DNA from: Quatrionicoccus australiensis | GTDB taxonomy: Bacteria; Pseudomonadota; Gammaproteobacteria; Burkholderiales; Rhodocyclaceae | Assembly (NCBI RefSeq): GCF_020510525.1 | Contig: NZ_CP075188.1 | Coordinates: forward strand, 1,736,001 to 1,800,000 | Length of the DNA stretch: 64,000 nucleotides | Reading direction: 5' to 3' | Shown here: one piece after another, positions 8,744 to 18,526 of the stretch | How positions within the stretch are numbered: position 1 is the first letter of the stretch | Layout: each line of letters begins with the position of its first letter | Notes under the pieces: model-generated | The model's database searches: none | What the model was told of the DNA's origin: nothing | What the model saw: the letters and a program-made list of their open reading frames with translations, nothing else | Made by a program: the position numbers and the translations under genes

Positions 8744-9388
8744 TCAGTGAATCTGGTTCGCTACCGCCCAGACCGCGGCTTCGACGCGCGAGCGAAATTT
8801 TAGTTTTTTCAGCAGGTTGCGGATGTGTACCTTGACCGTGCTTTCCATGATGTCGAGTTCGCGGGCGATCAGTTTGTTTGATTTGCCGACGGCCAGGCAT
8901 TTCAGGATGGCGGTTTCGCGTTCGGTCAGGTTGGCGGCGTTGCGGCTGTCGACGACGCTTTCCTGGCGCAGCGCAGTGGCAAGCAGGCTGGTCAGCTCCG
9001 GGCTGATCGCGTTCTGGCCTTTCATCACGTTGCCGATCAGGCTGAGCATGTCAGCCGGGTCGTTGTCTTTCAGGATGTAGCCGTCGGAGCCGGCGCGGAT
9101 GGCGGCGATCAGGTCTTCCGGGGCGTTCGAGACGGTGAGGATGATGATGCGTGCGTCGATCTCGTGGTCGCGCATGGTGCGCAGGGTTTCCAGGCCGTTC
9201 ATGCCTTTCATGTTGAGGTCGAGCAGGATCAGGTCGGGGTCGAGTTCGCGGGCGCGGGCGATGCCTTCCTGGCCGCTCGCGGCTTCGCCGACCACGGCGT
9301 AGCCGCTTTCGAGTTCGAGCAACTGGCAGACGCCGCGGCGGAACAGGGGATGGTCGTCGATGACCAGGACGCGGGTGATATCGGGCAT
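8744..9388 (-). CDS. narL: Nitrate/nitrite response regulator NarL
   Basis: This 214-residue protein has a receiver domain with acidic pair DD at 11-12, phosphoacceptor Asp57 (LILLDLNM) and switch Thr in ILTVS. A LuxR-type helix-turn-helix closes it (LTERETAILKCLAVGKSNKLIARELDI). It starts 8 bases after narX stops, so the two are one operon. It is expected to act on the divergent nap promoter, where a NarL-type box lies at 11391-11406. Confidence 0.93.
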   Translation of the reverse strand: MPDITRVLVIDDHPLFRRGVCQLLELESGYAVVGEAASGQEGIARARELDPDLILLDLNMKGMNGLETLRTMRDHEIDARIIILTVSNAPEDLIAAIRAGSDGYILKDNDPADMLSLIGNVMKGQNAISPELTSLLATALRQESVVDSRNAANLTERETAILKCLAVGKSNKLIARELDIMESTVKVHIRNLLKKLKFRSRVEAAVWAVANQIH

Positions 9389-9396
9389 GGGGTTCC

Positions 9397-11265
9397 TCAG
9401 GGTGTGGGCTGGCGGTAGCTTTGCGGGCGGAAACTGAGCGTGATCGCGGTGCCCTGGCCGAAGCCGGTTTCGATTGACAGTTCGCCGCCGAGGATCAGGG
9501 CGCGGTCGCGCATGATGCTGGTGCCGAAATGGTTGGCGGGAATGCGCTCCGGATCGAAGCCGCGGCCGTTGTCGGCAATGCGGACGCTGACCGCATGTTC
9601 GTCGTCGACGCGGATGTCCACGCTGGCTGTCCTGGCGCCGGCATGGCGTTCGATATTGCCGAGCGCTTCGCGGATGACGCGGATGACGTGCATTTCCTCG
9701 TTGCCGGTCAGCACGATGCCGGACAGGGCGTTGTCGAGGCGGACGGGAAAGCCGAGTTTTTCCGAGAATTCGGCGATGGTTTCCTGCAGCGCCGCATTGA
9801 AGCCGCGCTCGTCGATGCGCAGGCGGAAGGTGGTGATCAGTTCGCGCAGTTCGCGGTAGGCCGAGCTGAGGCCGTTCTTCAGTTCCTGGGCAATGGCGTA
9901 GGCGTCGGTGGCCGGGTCGATGTTCTTTTCCAGGCGGGTGACCTGGATTTTCAGGTAACTCAGCGACTGGGCGATCGAGTCGTGCAGTTCGCGGGCGATC
10001 GCCGAGCGTTCCTCGAGCACCGCGAGACGGTGCTTTTCTTCGGCGCGGCGCATGTTGGAGAGGGCGTTCGAGACATGGTGGCCCACCGTTTCGATGATGC
10101 GCGCCTTGTCGCGCGGTAGCGCGGCGCCGGCCTTGATGAAGATGGGCATGGTGCCGCGCAGTTTCTCGCTGTCGCCGATCGGCAGGAAGAGGATCTGCTG
10201 TGCCGTCGGGTCGGCCGCCGCGGCCTGTTCGGCGAGCGGTTGCTGGGCGCGTTCAAAACAGTGCCCGCAATCGTGTTGACCGCATAGCGCCTGCAACTCG
10301 TCCGGCCTCAGGTCGCCGAGTACCGGGTGCGCCGGCAGCTGGCCGTTCTCGCTGATGCAGACCATGCTGTGGCCGAGTTCGAGGGCGCTTTCAACTTCCT
10401 GCAGGATGGCCTGGATCATGTCCAGCTTGAGGTCGCTGGCCGATAGTTGCTGGCTGGTCCGGTAGAGCAGTTCGAGCGAGCGATTGCTGCGGGTCAGCTC
10501 CTCGGTCTTCTCCTCGACCTTGTCTTCGAGGTGGGCGTACATGTTGGCGATTTCGCCGATCATGGTGTTGAAGGCGCGCCCCATCTGGCCCAGCTCATCG
10601 CTGGTGACATGCTGGACGCGCACGGTAAACGCGCCCTGCGACACGGTTTTTGCCGCCTTGAGCAGTTCGGCGAGGGGCAGTACCAGCTGCCGGCGCAGCA
10701 TCCAGGTGGTGACCAGGCTGAGCAGGACGATGATCGCAAGCAGCACGAATTGCGTGGCACGCAGGAAATTGACCTTGCGCTCGAGATCTTCCTCGATCAG
10801 TTGCACCACCAGGTCGATCTGGCCGACGAAGACCGGCACGTCCTGCGCCATTTCGTTGAGCGCGTCGGCGTTGCCTTCGGCGGCGGCGCGCGCCAGCGGC
10901 CGGATGCTGGCCTGCCAGTGCGTGCTGACGACGCCGATTGCGTCATCGAGCGCGACGTTGTCGACCGACTTGGCCTTGATGAAGCGGTCCAGGCTGTTCA
11001 GGCGGCGTTCGAACTGGTCGACGGTGTCGAGCGCCTGGCGCCGCTTGTCCGGCTGCTGTACCTCGCTCAGGGTGCGGAAGCTCAGCATGCGCAGCGAACC
11101 GGAGAGATTGATCGCGTTCGCCTTGCCGCTGATGTTGTCGGCCACCGCCGTGGACATCACGATGGAAATGAAGGAGAGCAGGGCGAGTGTGCCCATCGCG
11201 ATGCCGAGCCGGGCCAGCACGGAGTCGCGCAGGGCATGGGTAATCGATTTCAAGAAGCTTGTCAT
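9397..11265 (-). CDS. narX: Nitrate/nitrite sensor histidine kinase NarX
   Basis: This 622-residue protein has a membrane helix at about 20-40, a periplasmic sensor with a P-box-like stretch (NLSGSLRMLSFR) and a second helix at about 172-192. A HAMP domain follows, then a Cys-rich central region (CGQHDCGHCFE), a HisKA_3 H-box (ELHDSIAQSLS) and an ATPase domain (DNGRGF). It senses periplasmic nitrate or nitrite and phosphorylates NarL. It is divergent from nap. No clear ribosome-binding site precedes the ATG. Confidence 0.92.
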   Translation of the reverse strand: MTSFLKSITHALRDSVLARLGIAMGTLALLSFISIVMSTAVADNISGKANAINLSGSLRMLSFRTLSEVQQPDKRRQALDTVDQFERRLNSLDRFIKAKSVDNVALDDAIGVVSTHWQASIRPLARAAAEGNADALNEMAQDVPVFVGQIDLVVQLIEEDLERKVNFLRATQFVLLAIIVLLSLVTTWMLRRQLVLPLAELLKAAKTVSQGAFTVRVQHVTSDELGQMGRAFNTMIGEIANMYAHLEDKVEEKTEELTRSNRSLELLYRTSQQLSASDLKLDMIQAILQEVESALELGHSMVCISENGQLPAHPVLGDLRPDELQALCGQHDCGHCFERAQQPLAEQAAAADPTAQQILFLPIGDSEKLRGTMPIFIKAGAALPRDKARIIETVGHHVSNALSNMRRAEEKHRLAVLEERSAIARELHDSIAQSLSYLKIQVTRLEKNIDPATDAYAIAQELKNGLSSAYRELRELITTFRLRIDERGFNAALQETIAEFSEKLGFPVRLDNALSGIVLTGNEEMHVIRVIREALGNIERHAGARTASVDIRVDDEHAVSVRIADNGRGFDPERIPANHFGTSIMRDRALILGGELSIETGFGQGTAITLSFRPQSYRQPTP

Positions 11266-11390
11266 GGTGTGTATTGCGGCTTACCCCGGCTGGCGTTGTG
11301 GGTATTGCCCGAAGGTGGCACCCGGCGCGGCGTGTTTTTACATGGCCTTGATTTTACGTGGAAATGCCTGTGCCAGCGGGGCGAATCATC

Positions 11391-11406
11391 TACCGCTTTG
11401 GAGGTA
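11391..11406. promoter_or_regulatory. Candidate NarL/NarP 7-2-7 inverted heptamer box
   Basis: TACCGCT-TT-GGAGGTA fits the TACYYMT-N2-AKRRGTA consensus with one mismatch in each half. It lies between the divergent narX and napF genes, about 90-107 bp before napF, which is where nitrate control is expected. No complete FNR box was found nearby. Confidence 0.55.
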
Positions 11407-11497
11407 GGAGGCGTAGCGGTCGACGTCTTTTACCCCCTGTTTTTCACGGAAACGCCTCCCTATGATGCAGCTCAGATCATTCAAGGGGGCAGTCAAG

Positions 11498-12025
11498 GTG
11501 CAAGTTTCCCGCCGCGCATTTCTCGGGGTTCGCCACAACGGCAGTGGCGATGTCATGCGCCCGCCCTGGGCCTTGGCCGAGGCGGCTTTCCTGGAAAACT
11601 GCACGCGTTGCGATGCCTGTATCGATGCCTGCCCGACCCATCTGCTGGTCAAGGGCAGTGGCGGCTTTCCCGAGGCCGACTTCACGCCGGGCCGGGCGCC
11701 TGCCGGCTGCACCTTCTGCGGCGACTGCCTGAGCGCCTGCCGCGACGGTGCCCTGGAAAAAATCGACGGGCAGGCCGCCTGGTCCTTGCTGCCGGTTTTC
11801 GCCAAGACCTGTCTGGCCGTCCTCAATGTTGTTTGCCGCACCTGCGGCGAAGCCTGCGAAGCGCGGGCGATCAGCTTTCCGCCGCGTCTCGGTGGCGTCT
11901 CCCTGCCGCAACTCGATGTTGCCGCCTGCACCGGCTGCGGCGCCTGCCTGGCCGATTGCCCGACGCAGGCGATCGCCATGTTCCCCGATTCCTCACGTTC
12001 CATTGCCACGCAAGGTGCCGCATGA
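11498..12025 (+). CDS. napF: Ferredoxin-type protein NapF
   Basis: This 175-residue cytoplasmic iron-sulfur protein has Cys clusters CTRCDACIDAC, CTFCGDCLSAC and CTGCGACLADC. NapF assists maturation of NapA before export. I prefer GTG 11498, which gives VQVSRRAFLG like E. coli NapF and has AGGGGG 8 bases ahead; an in-frame ATG at 11462 is the alternative. Its stop overlaps napD (ATGA). Confidence 0.9.
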   Translation: MQVSRRAFLGVRHNGSGDVMRPPWALAEAAFLENCTRCDACIDACPTHLLVKGSGGFPEADFTPGRAPAGCTFCGDCLSACRDGALEKIDGQAAWSLLPVFAKTCLAVLNVVCRTCGEACEARAISFPPRLGGVSLPQLDVAACTGCGACLADCPTQAIAMFPDSSRSIATQGAA

Positions 12026-12267
12026 AGATTGTCAGTCTGGTTCTGAAATATTTCCCGGCTCGCGCCGAACAGGTCAAGGCGGGGGTGGAAGCCGTTGCCG
12101 GCGCCGCCGTCGCGCATGACGACGGTGCGGGACGAATGATTGTTGTCGTCGAGGATGGCGAAGGTTACGCCGTCTCCGACTCGATTATCCAGGTCCATCA
12201 GGTGGCCGACATCATGTCGGTGACTTTGGCTTACGAATACAGCGACGAAGCTCTTGAGGAGGTTTGA
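12022..12267 (+). CDS. napD: NapA signal-peptide-binding chaperone NapD
   Basis: This 81-residue protein begins [18 protein letters not shown]. NapD is a small ferredoxin-fold protein that binds the Tat signal of NapA and holds back export until the molybdenum cofactor is loaded. Length, ATGA overlap with napF and position just before napA all support the call. Confidence 0.88.
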   Translation: MKIVSLVLKYFPARAEQVKAGVEAVAGAAVAHDDGAGRMIVVVEDGEGYAVSDSIIQVHQVADIMSVTLAYEYSDEALEEV

Positions 12268-12269
12268 CC

Positions 12270-14819
12270 ATGACCATGAACCGACGTGAATTTCTGAAAA
12301 CCCAGGCCATTGCGGCCGCTGCCGCCACGGCGGGGATTCCGCTGGCGGCCGATGCCGCCAAGCCGGTTGCCGCCCCGGCCGGCGGGACCGACATCCGCTG
12401 GGACAAGGCGGCCTGCCGCTTCTGCGGGACCGGCTGCTCGGTGCTGGTCGGCGTGCAACAAGGCCGCATCGTGGCCACCCAGGGCGACCCGGATGCGCCG
12501 GTCAATCGCGGCCTGAACTGCATCAAGGGCTACTTCCTGTCGAAGATCATGTATGGCGAAGATCGCCTGACCAAGCCGCTGCTGCGCATGAAGAACGGCA
12601 AGTACGACAAGGAGGGTGATTTCCAGCCCATCACCTGGAAGCAGGCCTTCGACGTCATGGAGGAGAAGTGGAAGGATGCACTGAAGACGACCGGGCCGTC
12701 GTCGATCGCCATGTTCGGTTCCGGCCAGTGGACCATCTGGGAGGGCTATGCCGCTTCCAAGCTGATGAAAGCCGGCTTCCGCACCAACAACCTCGATCCC
12801 AATGCGCGTCATTGCATGGCATCTGCCGTGACCGGCTTCATGCGGACCTTTGGCATCGACGAACCGATGGGTTGCTACGACGACATCGAAAATGCCGACG
12901 TCTTCGTGTTGTGGGGCTCAAACATGGCGGAAATGCACCCGATCCTGTGGTCGCGCATTACCGACCGTCGCCTGACCCATGCCGGGGCCGAGGTGCATGT
13001 CTTGTCCACCTTCGAGCATCGCAGCTTCGAACTGGCTGACAACGGCATGATTTTCGTGCCGCAAACCGATCTCGCCATCCTCAACTACATCTGCAACTAC
13101 ATCATCCAGACTGGCAAGGTAAACAAGGCTTTCGTCGAGAAAAACGTCAATTTCAAAATTGGCGAAACCGACATTGGCTTTGGTTTGCGGCCGGCACATG
13201 CGCTGGAGAAGGATGCCAAGTTCAACGGTTATCCGGGAGCCGATGGCAAACCGAAGAACAACCCGAGCGATGCCCGGCCAAGCAATTTCGAGGAATTCAA
13301 GAAGTTCGTTTCGGAATATACGGCCGAGAAGGTCAGCAAGCTGTCCGGCGTTCCGGTTGATCGCCTGAAGAAGCTGGCCGAGGTTTATGCCGATCCGAAG
13401 AAGAAGGTCACCAGCTTCTGGACCATGGGCTTCAACCAGCATACGCGCGGCACCTGGGTCAATAACATGATCTACAACGTGCACCTCCTCGTTGGCAAGA
13501 TTTCCGAACCCGGCAACAGCCCGTTCTCGCTTACCGGTCAGCCTTCGGCCTGCGGTACGGCGCGTGAAGTCGGCACCTTTGCCCATCGTCTGCCGGCCGA
13601 CATGGTGGTGACCAATCCGGAGCACCGCAAGCATACCGAGGAACTCTGGCAACTGCCGGAAGGCACCATTCCCGACAAGATCGGCCTGCATGCCGTGGCG
13701 CAGAGCCGTGCCCTGAAGGACGGCAAACTCAAGTGCTACTGGACGAGCACGACCAACAACATGCAGGCCGGGCCGAACGTCAATCAGGAAATCTATCCGG
13801 GCTGGCGCAATCCCGCCGCCTTCGTCGTTGTTTCCGATGCCTACCCGACCGTTTCCGCGATGGCGGCCGACCTCATCCTGCCTTCTGCGATGTGGACGGA
13901 GAAGGAAGGCGCATTCGGCAATGCCGAGCGGCGTACCCAGTTCTGGCGGCAGCAGGTCAAGGCGCCGGGCGAGGCCAAGTCCGATCTTTGGCAGTACATC
14001 GAGTTCTCGAAGCGTTTCAAGGTCGAGGACGTCTGGCCGGCCGATCTGATCGCCAAAAAACCCGAATACCGGGGCAAGACCCTGTTCGATGTGCTCTACG
14101 CCAACAAGGTGGTCAACAAGTTCCCGAAGAGCGAAACCGTCAAGGTCAATCAGCACGCCATCAAGAACTACACCAACGACGAAAGCGAGGAACTCGGCTT
14201 CTATCTGCAAAAGGGCCTGTTCGAGGAATACGCCCGCTTTGGTCGTGGTCACGCCCACGATCTGGCTGACTTCGACGTTTATCACAAGGCGCGTGGTCTG
14301 CGCTGGCCGGTAGTCGATGGCAAGGAAACGCTGTGGCGATTCCGTGAAGGCTACGATCCCTACGTCAAGAAGGGTGAAGGTATCCGCTTCTACGGCTACA
14401 AGGATGGCAAGGCCGTGATTTACGCGCTGCCCTACCAGGACCCCCCGGAAAAACCGGATGCCGAATTCGACATGTGGTTGTGCACCGGGCGGGTACTGGA
14501 GCACTGGCATACCGGTTCGATGACCCGGCGTGTGCCGGAACTGCACCGCGCCGTGCCGGAAGCCGTCGTCTTCATGCATCCGGACGATGCCAAGAAGCGC
14601 GGCCTGCAACGCGGCATGAAGGTCAAGGTGGCATCGCGCCGCGGTGAAATCCAGCTGCGCGTCGAGACCAAGGGCCGCAACAAGCCGCCGCTCGGTCTCG
14701 TCTTCATCCCCTTCTTCGACGAAGGCAAGCTGGTGAACAAGCTGACGCTGGACGCCACCTGCCCGATCTCGAAAGAAACGGACTACAAGAAGTGCGCCGT
14801 CAAGATTTCCCGCGCCTGA
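12270..14819 (+). CDS. napA: Periplasmic nitrate reductase catalytic subunit NapA
   Basis: This 849-residue molybdoenzyme reduces nitrate to nitrite in the periplasm. A Tat signal (NRREFLKTQ) precedes the 4Fe-4S site (CRFCGTGC, with the fourth Cys in NCIKG). RHCMASAV places the molybdenum-ligand Cys at about residue 182. GAGGAGGT lies 7 bases ahead of ATG 12270; a second ATG at 12276 is possible. The length matches the family. Electrons should come from NapC through NapB. Confidence 0.97.
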   Translation: MTMNRREFLKTQAIAAAAATAGIPLAADAAKPVAAPAGGTDIRWDKAACRFCGTGCSVLVGVQQGRIVATQGDPDAPVNRGLNCIKGYFLSKIMYGEDRLTKPLLRMKNGKYDKEGDFQPITWKQAFDVMEEKWKDALKTTGPSSIAMFGSGQWTIWEGYAASKLMKAGFRTNNLDPNARHCMASAVTGFMRTFGIDEPMGCYDDIENADVFVLWGSNMAEMHPILWSRITDRRLTHAGAEVHVLSTFEHRSFELADNGMIFVPQTDLAILNYICNYIIQTGKVNKAFVEKNVNFKIGETDIGFGLRPAHALEKDAKFNGYPGADGKPKNNPSDARPSNFEEFKKFVSEYTAEKVSKLSGVPVDRLKKLAEVYADPKKKVTSFWTMGFNQHTRGTWVNNMIYNVHLLVGKISEPGNSPFSLTGQPSACGTAREVGTFAHRLPADMVVTNPEHRKHTEELWQLPEGTIPDKIGLHAVAQSRALKDGKLKCYWTSTTNNMQAGPNVNQEIYPGWRNPAAFVVVSDAYPTVSAMAADLILPSAMWTEKEGAFGNAERRTQFWRQQVKAPGEAKSDLWQYIEFSKRFKVEDVWPADLIAKKPEYRGKTLFDVLYANKVVNKFPKSETVKVNQHAIKNYTNDESEELGFYLQKGLFEEYARFGRGHAHDLADFDVYHKARGLRWPVVDGKETLWRFREGYDPYVKKGEGIRFYGYKDGKAVIYALPYQDPPEKPDAEFDMWLCTGRVLEHWHTGSMTRRVPELHRAVPEAVVFMHPDDAKKRGLQRGMKVKVASRRGEIQLRVETKGRNKPPLGLVFIPFFDEGKLVNKLTLDATCPISKETDYKKCAVKISRA

Positions 14820-14830
14820 AAAACAGCTGA

Positions 14831-15688
14831 TTGAGCGAGTCGACCGTGCAAACCGATCCCACCGCCAAGCTGCAAGGAAAACCCGGCGCTGCACCGACTT
14901 CGGTGGCGCGCCGGAAATTTCTCAACAGCATCGCAGCCGCAGCCGGCACCGGCTGCCTGCTGACGCTGGGCGCCGTGATGGCGGGGCGCCCGGCGGCAGC
15001 CAATCCGGCCCAGGCCTTGCGCCCGCCGGGGGCACTGGCCGAGGAGGATTTCCTCGCGGCCTGCATTCGTTGCGGTTTGTGTGTGCGTGACTGTCCGTAC
15101 GACACGCTCAAGCTGGCGCCGTTCGGCGATACGGTCGCCAATGGCACGCCGTTCTTCACGGCGCGCCAGGTGGCCTGCGAGATGTGCGACGACATTCCCT
15201 GCGTCAAGGCTTGTCCGACCGGGGCATTGACGCCCAAGCTCAATGACATCCATGAAGCGAAGATGGGGCTGGCGGTGCTGTCCGACCATGAAACCTGCCT
15301 CAACTTCCTCGGTCTGCGTTGCGACGTCTGTTACCGGGTCTGCCCGGTGATCGACCAGGCGATCACGCTGGAGAACGTGCATAACCAGCGTTCCGACCGG
15401 CATGCGATGTTGCTGCCGACGGTGCATTCGGATCATTGCACCGGCTGCGGCAAGTGTGAGAAGGCCTGCGTCCTGCCCGAGCCGGCGATCAAGGTGATGC
15501 CGATTTCCCTGGCCAGGGGCAAGCTGCCCGAGCATTACCGCAAGGGCTGGGAAGAAAAGGCCAAGCATGGCGGTTCGCTGATCGGCGATCAGGTCGAAAT
15601 GCCGGTGCGCGGCATGGAAGGCAAGGCCTATGGCGACAGCCGCGTGGACGGTCCGGCCGCTGGCCTCAATTCAGGATGGAAACCATGA
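14831..15688 (+). CDS. napG: Ferredoxin-type protein NapG
   Basis: This 285-residue exported iron-sulfur protein has a Tat signal (ARRKFLNSIAAAAG) and four Cys clusters: CIRCGLCVRDC, CEMCDDIPCVKAC, CDVCYRVC and CTGCGKCEKAC. With NapH it forms a quinol-oxidising route to the Nap system. The start is uncertain: TTG 14831 gives the longest frame and GTG 14846 is the alternative, and neither has a strong ribosome-binding site. Its stop overlaps napH. Confidence 0.9.
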   Translation: MSESTVQTDPTAKLQGKPGAAPTSVARRKFLNSIAAAAGTGCLLTLGAVMAGRPAAANPAQALRPPGALAEEDFLAACIRCGLCVRDCPYDTLKLAPFGDTVANGTPFFTARQVACEMCDDIPCVKACPTGALTPKLNDIHEAKMGLAVLSDHETCLNFLGLRCDVCYRVCPVIDQAITLENVHNQRSDRHAMLLPTVHSDHCTGCGKCEKACVLPEPAIKVMPISLARGKLPEHYRKGWEEKAKHGGSLIGDQVEMPVRGMEGKAYGDSRVDGPAAGLNSGWKP

Positions 15689-16536
15689 GACCGGGTGCCG
15701 AGGCCGTACGCGTCAAGGGCTGGTTCGGGGCGCATCGCTGGCTGATTTTGCGCCGTATTTCACAGTTGACCGTGCTGGCGCTGTTTTTGTCCGGGCCGTG
15801 GTTCGGCGTCTGGATCGCCAAGGGCAACCTGGTGTCCTCGCTGACCCTGGGCGTGCTGCCGCTGACCGATCCCTATCTTTTCGTGCAGAGCCTGGCTGCC
15901 GGTTTCATGCCGGCCGCCACGGCGCTGATCGGTGCCGCCATCGTCGTCGCCTTCTATGCCCTGTTCGGCGGTCGTCTGTATTGCGCCTGGGTTTGCCCGG
16001 TCAATGCGGTGACCGACGCCGCTGCGTGGTTGCGCCGTCGCCTCGGCCTGAAGTCGGGGCGCGTGCCGGATGCCAACACCCGTTACTGGGTGCTGGCCGG
16101 CTCGTTGCTCGCCGCCGCGGCGACCTCGTCGCTGGTCTGGGAGGCGGTCAATCCGGTGACCATCGTGCAGCGCAGCCTGATCTTCGGCCTCGGCGGCAGC
16201 CTCGCCGTGGTCATCGCCATCTTTGCCTACGACCTGCTGGTCGCCTCGCGCGGCTGGTGCGGTCATCTCTGTCCGATGGGCGCCTTCTACGGCCTGCTCG
16301 GGCAGAAATCCCTGTTACGCATCACGGCCGACCAGCGCGGCGCCTGCGACGACTGCATGGACTGTTTCACGGTCTGTCCGGAGCCGCAGGTGATCCGTCC
16401 GGCCCTGAAAAAAGCCGGTCAGGACAGCCCGCTGATCCTCGACCGGGATTGCACCAATTGTGGCCGCTGCATCGACGTCTGCGGCCGGAATGTCTTTCAC
16501 TTTACCCATCGGTTCGACCAAAGGAGCGATTCATGA
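15685..16536 (+). CDS. napH: Membrane ferredoxin-type protein NapH
   Basis: This 283-residue protein has four predicted membrane helices, the motifs CAWVCPVNA and CGHLCPMGA, and two C-terminal cytoplasmic 4Fe-4S clusters (CDDCMDCFTVC, CTNCGRCIDVC). NapH is the membrane quinol dehydrogenase partner of NapG. ATG 15685 overlaps the napG stop (ATGA); ATG 15676 is possible. Its stop overlaps napB. Confidence 0.92.
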   Translation: MRPGAEAVRVKGWFGAHRWLILRRISQLTVLALFLSGPWFGVWIAKGNLVSSLTLGVLPLTDPYLFVQSLAAGFMPAATALIGAAIVVAFYALFGGRLYCAWVCPVNAVTDAAAWLRRRLGLKSGRVPDANTRYWVLAGSLLAAAATSSLVWEAVNPVTIVQRSLIFGLGGSLAVVIAIFAYDLLVASRGWCGHLCPMGAFYGLLGQKSLLRITADQRGACDDCMDCFTVCPEPQVIRPALKKAGQDSPLILDRDCTNCGRCIDVCGRNVFHFTHRFDQRSDS

Positions 16537-17000
16537 AAAACCCGAGCCGCCTGTTCCCTGCTGCCTTGCTGGCAGTGTTTCTGGCCTCATCCCTGTTTGT
16601 CTCGCCGGCCGTCAGTGCCGCCGCCGACAGCGGGCTGAAATCCCTGCGTGGCGCAGAAATCCAGGCCCCCGATACGGAGTCCGCCGATCCCTTCAAGGGC
16701 ACCAAGGACAGCGCGCCGATCGAGCGCAATTACCTGCAGCAGCCGCCGATCATTCCGCACAAGATCGATGGTTACAACATCACCATGAAGTACAACAAGT
16801 GCATGGATTGCCACGCCTGGAACCGCTACAAGGAAACCGGCGCGACCAAGGTCTCGCTGACCCACTTCAAGACGCGTGAAGGCCAGGAGCTCTCGAACAT
16901 TTCGCCGCGCCGCTATTTCTGCGTCCAGTGCCATGTGCCGCAGGCCGATGCCAAGCCGCTGGTCGGCAACAAGTTCAAAGCCGCCGAAGGCATGCGCTGA
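16533..17000 (+). CDS. napB: Diheme cytochrome NapB
   Basis: This 155-residue periplasmic electron-transfer subunit has a Sec signal peptide (about residues 1-30, ending PAVSAA) and two heme motifs, CMDCH and CVQCH. It passes electrons to NapA. AAGGAG lies ahead of the ATG at 16533, which overlaps napH by 4 bases. The length is typical of the family. Confidence 0.95.
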   Translation: MKNPSRLFPAALLAVFLASSLFVSPAVSAAADSGLKSLRGAEIQAPDTESADPFKGTKDSAPIERNYLQQPPIIPHKIDGYNITMKYNKCMDCHAWNRYKETGATKVSLTHFKTREGQELSNISPRRYFCVQCHVPQADAKPLVGNKFKAAEGMR

Positions 17001-17024
17001 TCCCAACCCGAGCGGAGAAAAACA

Positions 17025-17687
17025 ATGGAAAACAATAAGCAAAAGCCGGCCACCTTCGTCGGGCGCCTGCTGGCCTGGGTGAAAAAGACGGGGCCCTTCC
17101 TGATCCTCGGCCTGTTCCTGGCCGGCGTGCTGTTCTGGGGGGCGTTCAACACCGCGATGGAGTACACCAATCGCGAAGCCTTCTGCATCGGCTGTCACGA
17201 GATGCAGGAGAACGTCTATGTCGAATACCAGAACACGGTGCATTACTCGAACCGCTCCGGGGTACGCGCCACCTGTCCGGATTGCCACGTGCCCAAGGAG
17301 TGGGGCCCGAAGATGATCCGCAAGATCCAGGCTTCCAACGAAGTCCTGCACAAGATCCTCGGCACCATCGACACGCCGGAGAAATTCAACGCCAAGCGTC
17401 TCGAACTCGCCAAGCATGAGTGGGAACGGATGAAGAAGACCGATTCGCGCGAATGCCGCAACTGCCACAACTTCGAGTATTTCGATTACGGCGTGCAGGG
17501 TCGGCGTTCTTCCAACATGCACCAGACCGGCCTCAACGAAGGCAAGACCTGCATCGACTGCCACAAGGGCATCGCCCACAAGCTGCCCGAGGTCAATCAG
17601 TCGATCGGCGAAGCCAATGTCGAAGGCGCCACCCCGGCCGAGTTCCATCCGCCGACAGAGAAGAAGGAAGCCGAAGCGGCCAGGTAA
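17025..17687 (+). CDS. napC: Tetraheme quinol dehydrogenase NapC
   Basis: This 220-residue NapC/NirT cytochrome has one N-terminal membrane anchor (about residues 22-42) and four heme motifs (CIGCH, CPDCH, CRNCH, CIDCH). It oxidises membrane quinol and reduces NapB. It is the last gene of napFDAGHBC and is followed by a hairpin terminator. With NapGH also present, the cell has two quinol routes into Nap. Confidence 0.95.
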   Translation: MENNKQKPATFVGRLLAWVKKTGPFLILGLFLAGVLFWGAFNTAMEYTNREAFCIGCHEMQENVYVEYQNTVHYSNRSGVRATCPDCHVPKEWGPKMIRKIQASNEVLHKILGTIDTPEKFNAKRLELAKHEWERMKKTDSRECRNCHNFEYFDYGVQGRRSSNMHQTGLNEGKTCIDCHKGIAHKLPEVNQSIGEANVEGATPAEFHPPTEKKEAEAAR

Positions 17688-17713
17688 GCCGGCGGCAAAA
17701 AAGGCTGTTTTTT

Positions 17714-17745
17714 ACCGGTCGACCGCTCAGGTCGGCCGGTTTTTC
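17714..17745 (+). terminator. Intrinsic terminator of the nap operon
   Basis: ACCGGTCGACC pairs with GGTCGGCCGGT (one mismatch) around a GCTCA loop, followed directly by TTTTTC. It lies 27 bp after napC and ahead of convergent yjbQ. The left arm belongs to the GGTCGACC repeat family seen elsewhere in the window. Confidence 0.85.
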
Positions 17746-17747
17746 GT

Positions 17748-18161
17748 TTACCCGAGCAGGGTGACGACGATGTCGCGGTGATGCCCGTGCGTGCGGTGCT
17801 CGAACAGGTAAATGCCCTGCCAGGTGCCGATCTGCAGTTTGCCGTCAGCGAAGGGCACGCTTACCGAGGTGCCGGTGAGCAGCGAGCGGGCGTGCGCCGC
17901 CATGTCGTCGTCGCCTTCCATGTCGTGCCGGTATGCGGCATCGCCGTCCGGCGCCCAGCGCTGCATCAGCATTTCGAGATCGCGCCGCACGCTGGCATCG
18001 GCGTTCTCGGTGATCGCCAGGCCGCAACTGGTGTGGCACACAAAAACATGGGCAATGCCGATCTTGACCGTTGCGCTGCGCACGATGGCGGCGATGTCAT
18101 CGGTAATCTCGACGGCGCCGCGGCCGTGCGTGTTGAAGGCGAGGTGATGCTGCTCGGCCAT
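17748..18161 (-). CDS. yjbQ: YjbQ-family protein (UPF0047)
   Basis: This 137-residue protein begins MAEQHHLAFNTHGRGAVEITDDI. It carries the family signatures HTSCGLAITENAD, HDMEGDDDMAAH and GTWQGIYLFEHR. Members have weak thiamine-phosphate synthase activity in vitro; the physiological role is unsettled. Its ATG overlaps the stop of yajD by one base, so translation is coupled. Convergent to nap. Confidence 0.9.
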   Translation of the reverse strand: MAEQHHLAFNTHGRGAVEITDDIAAIVRSATVKIGIAHVFVCHTSCGLAITENADASVRRDLEMLMQRWAPDGDAAYRHDMEGDDDMAAHARSLLTGTSVSVPFADGKLQIGTWQGIYLFEHRTHGHHRDIVVTLLG

Positions 18162-18526
18162 TACTTCTTGTCCTTGAGCAAGCCTTGCAGCGCCGCAAAC
18201 GGGTTGTGCGTGGCGCCACCGCCGCGCGTGCTGCTGTCGGTATAGCCGCGGTCGGCCTCGATCTGCTTCTGGTGCTCGTTGTCGTGGCAATAGAGGCAGA
18301 GCAGCTCCCAGTTGCTGCCGTCGTTCGGGTTGTTGTCGTGATTGTGATCGCGGTGATGCACGGTCAGTTCGCGCAGGTTGGCGGTCGTGAACTCGCGCGC
18401 GCAGCGGCCGCAGATCCACGGGTAGATTTTCAGGGCGCGTTCGCGATAGCCCTCGGCGCGCTGGTCGGCCGCCTTGCGGGCGTCGGCGACGATCTTGTTG
18501 AGGCGTTGGTGGTCGATGCTACTCAT
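18161..18526 (-). CDS. yajD: HNH endonuclease-fold protein YajD
   Basis: This 121-residue protein has zinc-binding Cys pairs (CGRC and CLYC) and the HNH-type core VHHRDHNHDNNPNDGSNWELLCLYCH. YajD proteins have an HNH fold; their cellular substrate is unknown. It overlaps the lipocalin gene upstream by 4 bases and yjbQ downstream by 1 base, so the three form a tight operon. Confidence 0.88.
   Translation of the reverse strand: MSSIDHQRLNKIVADARKAADQRAEGYRERALKIYPWICGRCAREFTTANLRELTVHHRDHNHDNNPNDGSNWELLCLYCHDNEHQKQIEADRGYTDSSTRGGGATHNPFAALQGLLKDKK

Noticed and set aside
11341..11365. Possible FNR box (TTGAT half-site) upstream of napF
   Set aside because: No matching ATCAA half-site at the right spacing.
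10447..12267. 606-codon plus-strand frame
   Set aside because: It runs antisense through narX and across the promoter region into the napF/napD DNA; no protein-like content until it enters the real napD frame.
12918..14894. 658-codon minus-strand frame
   Set aside because: Antisense to napA, which has all catalytic motifs.
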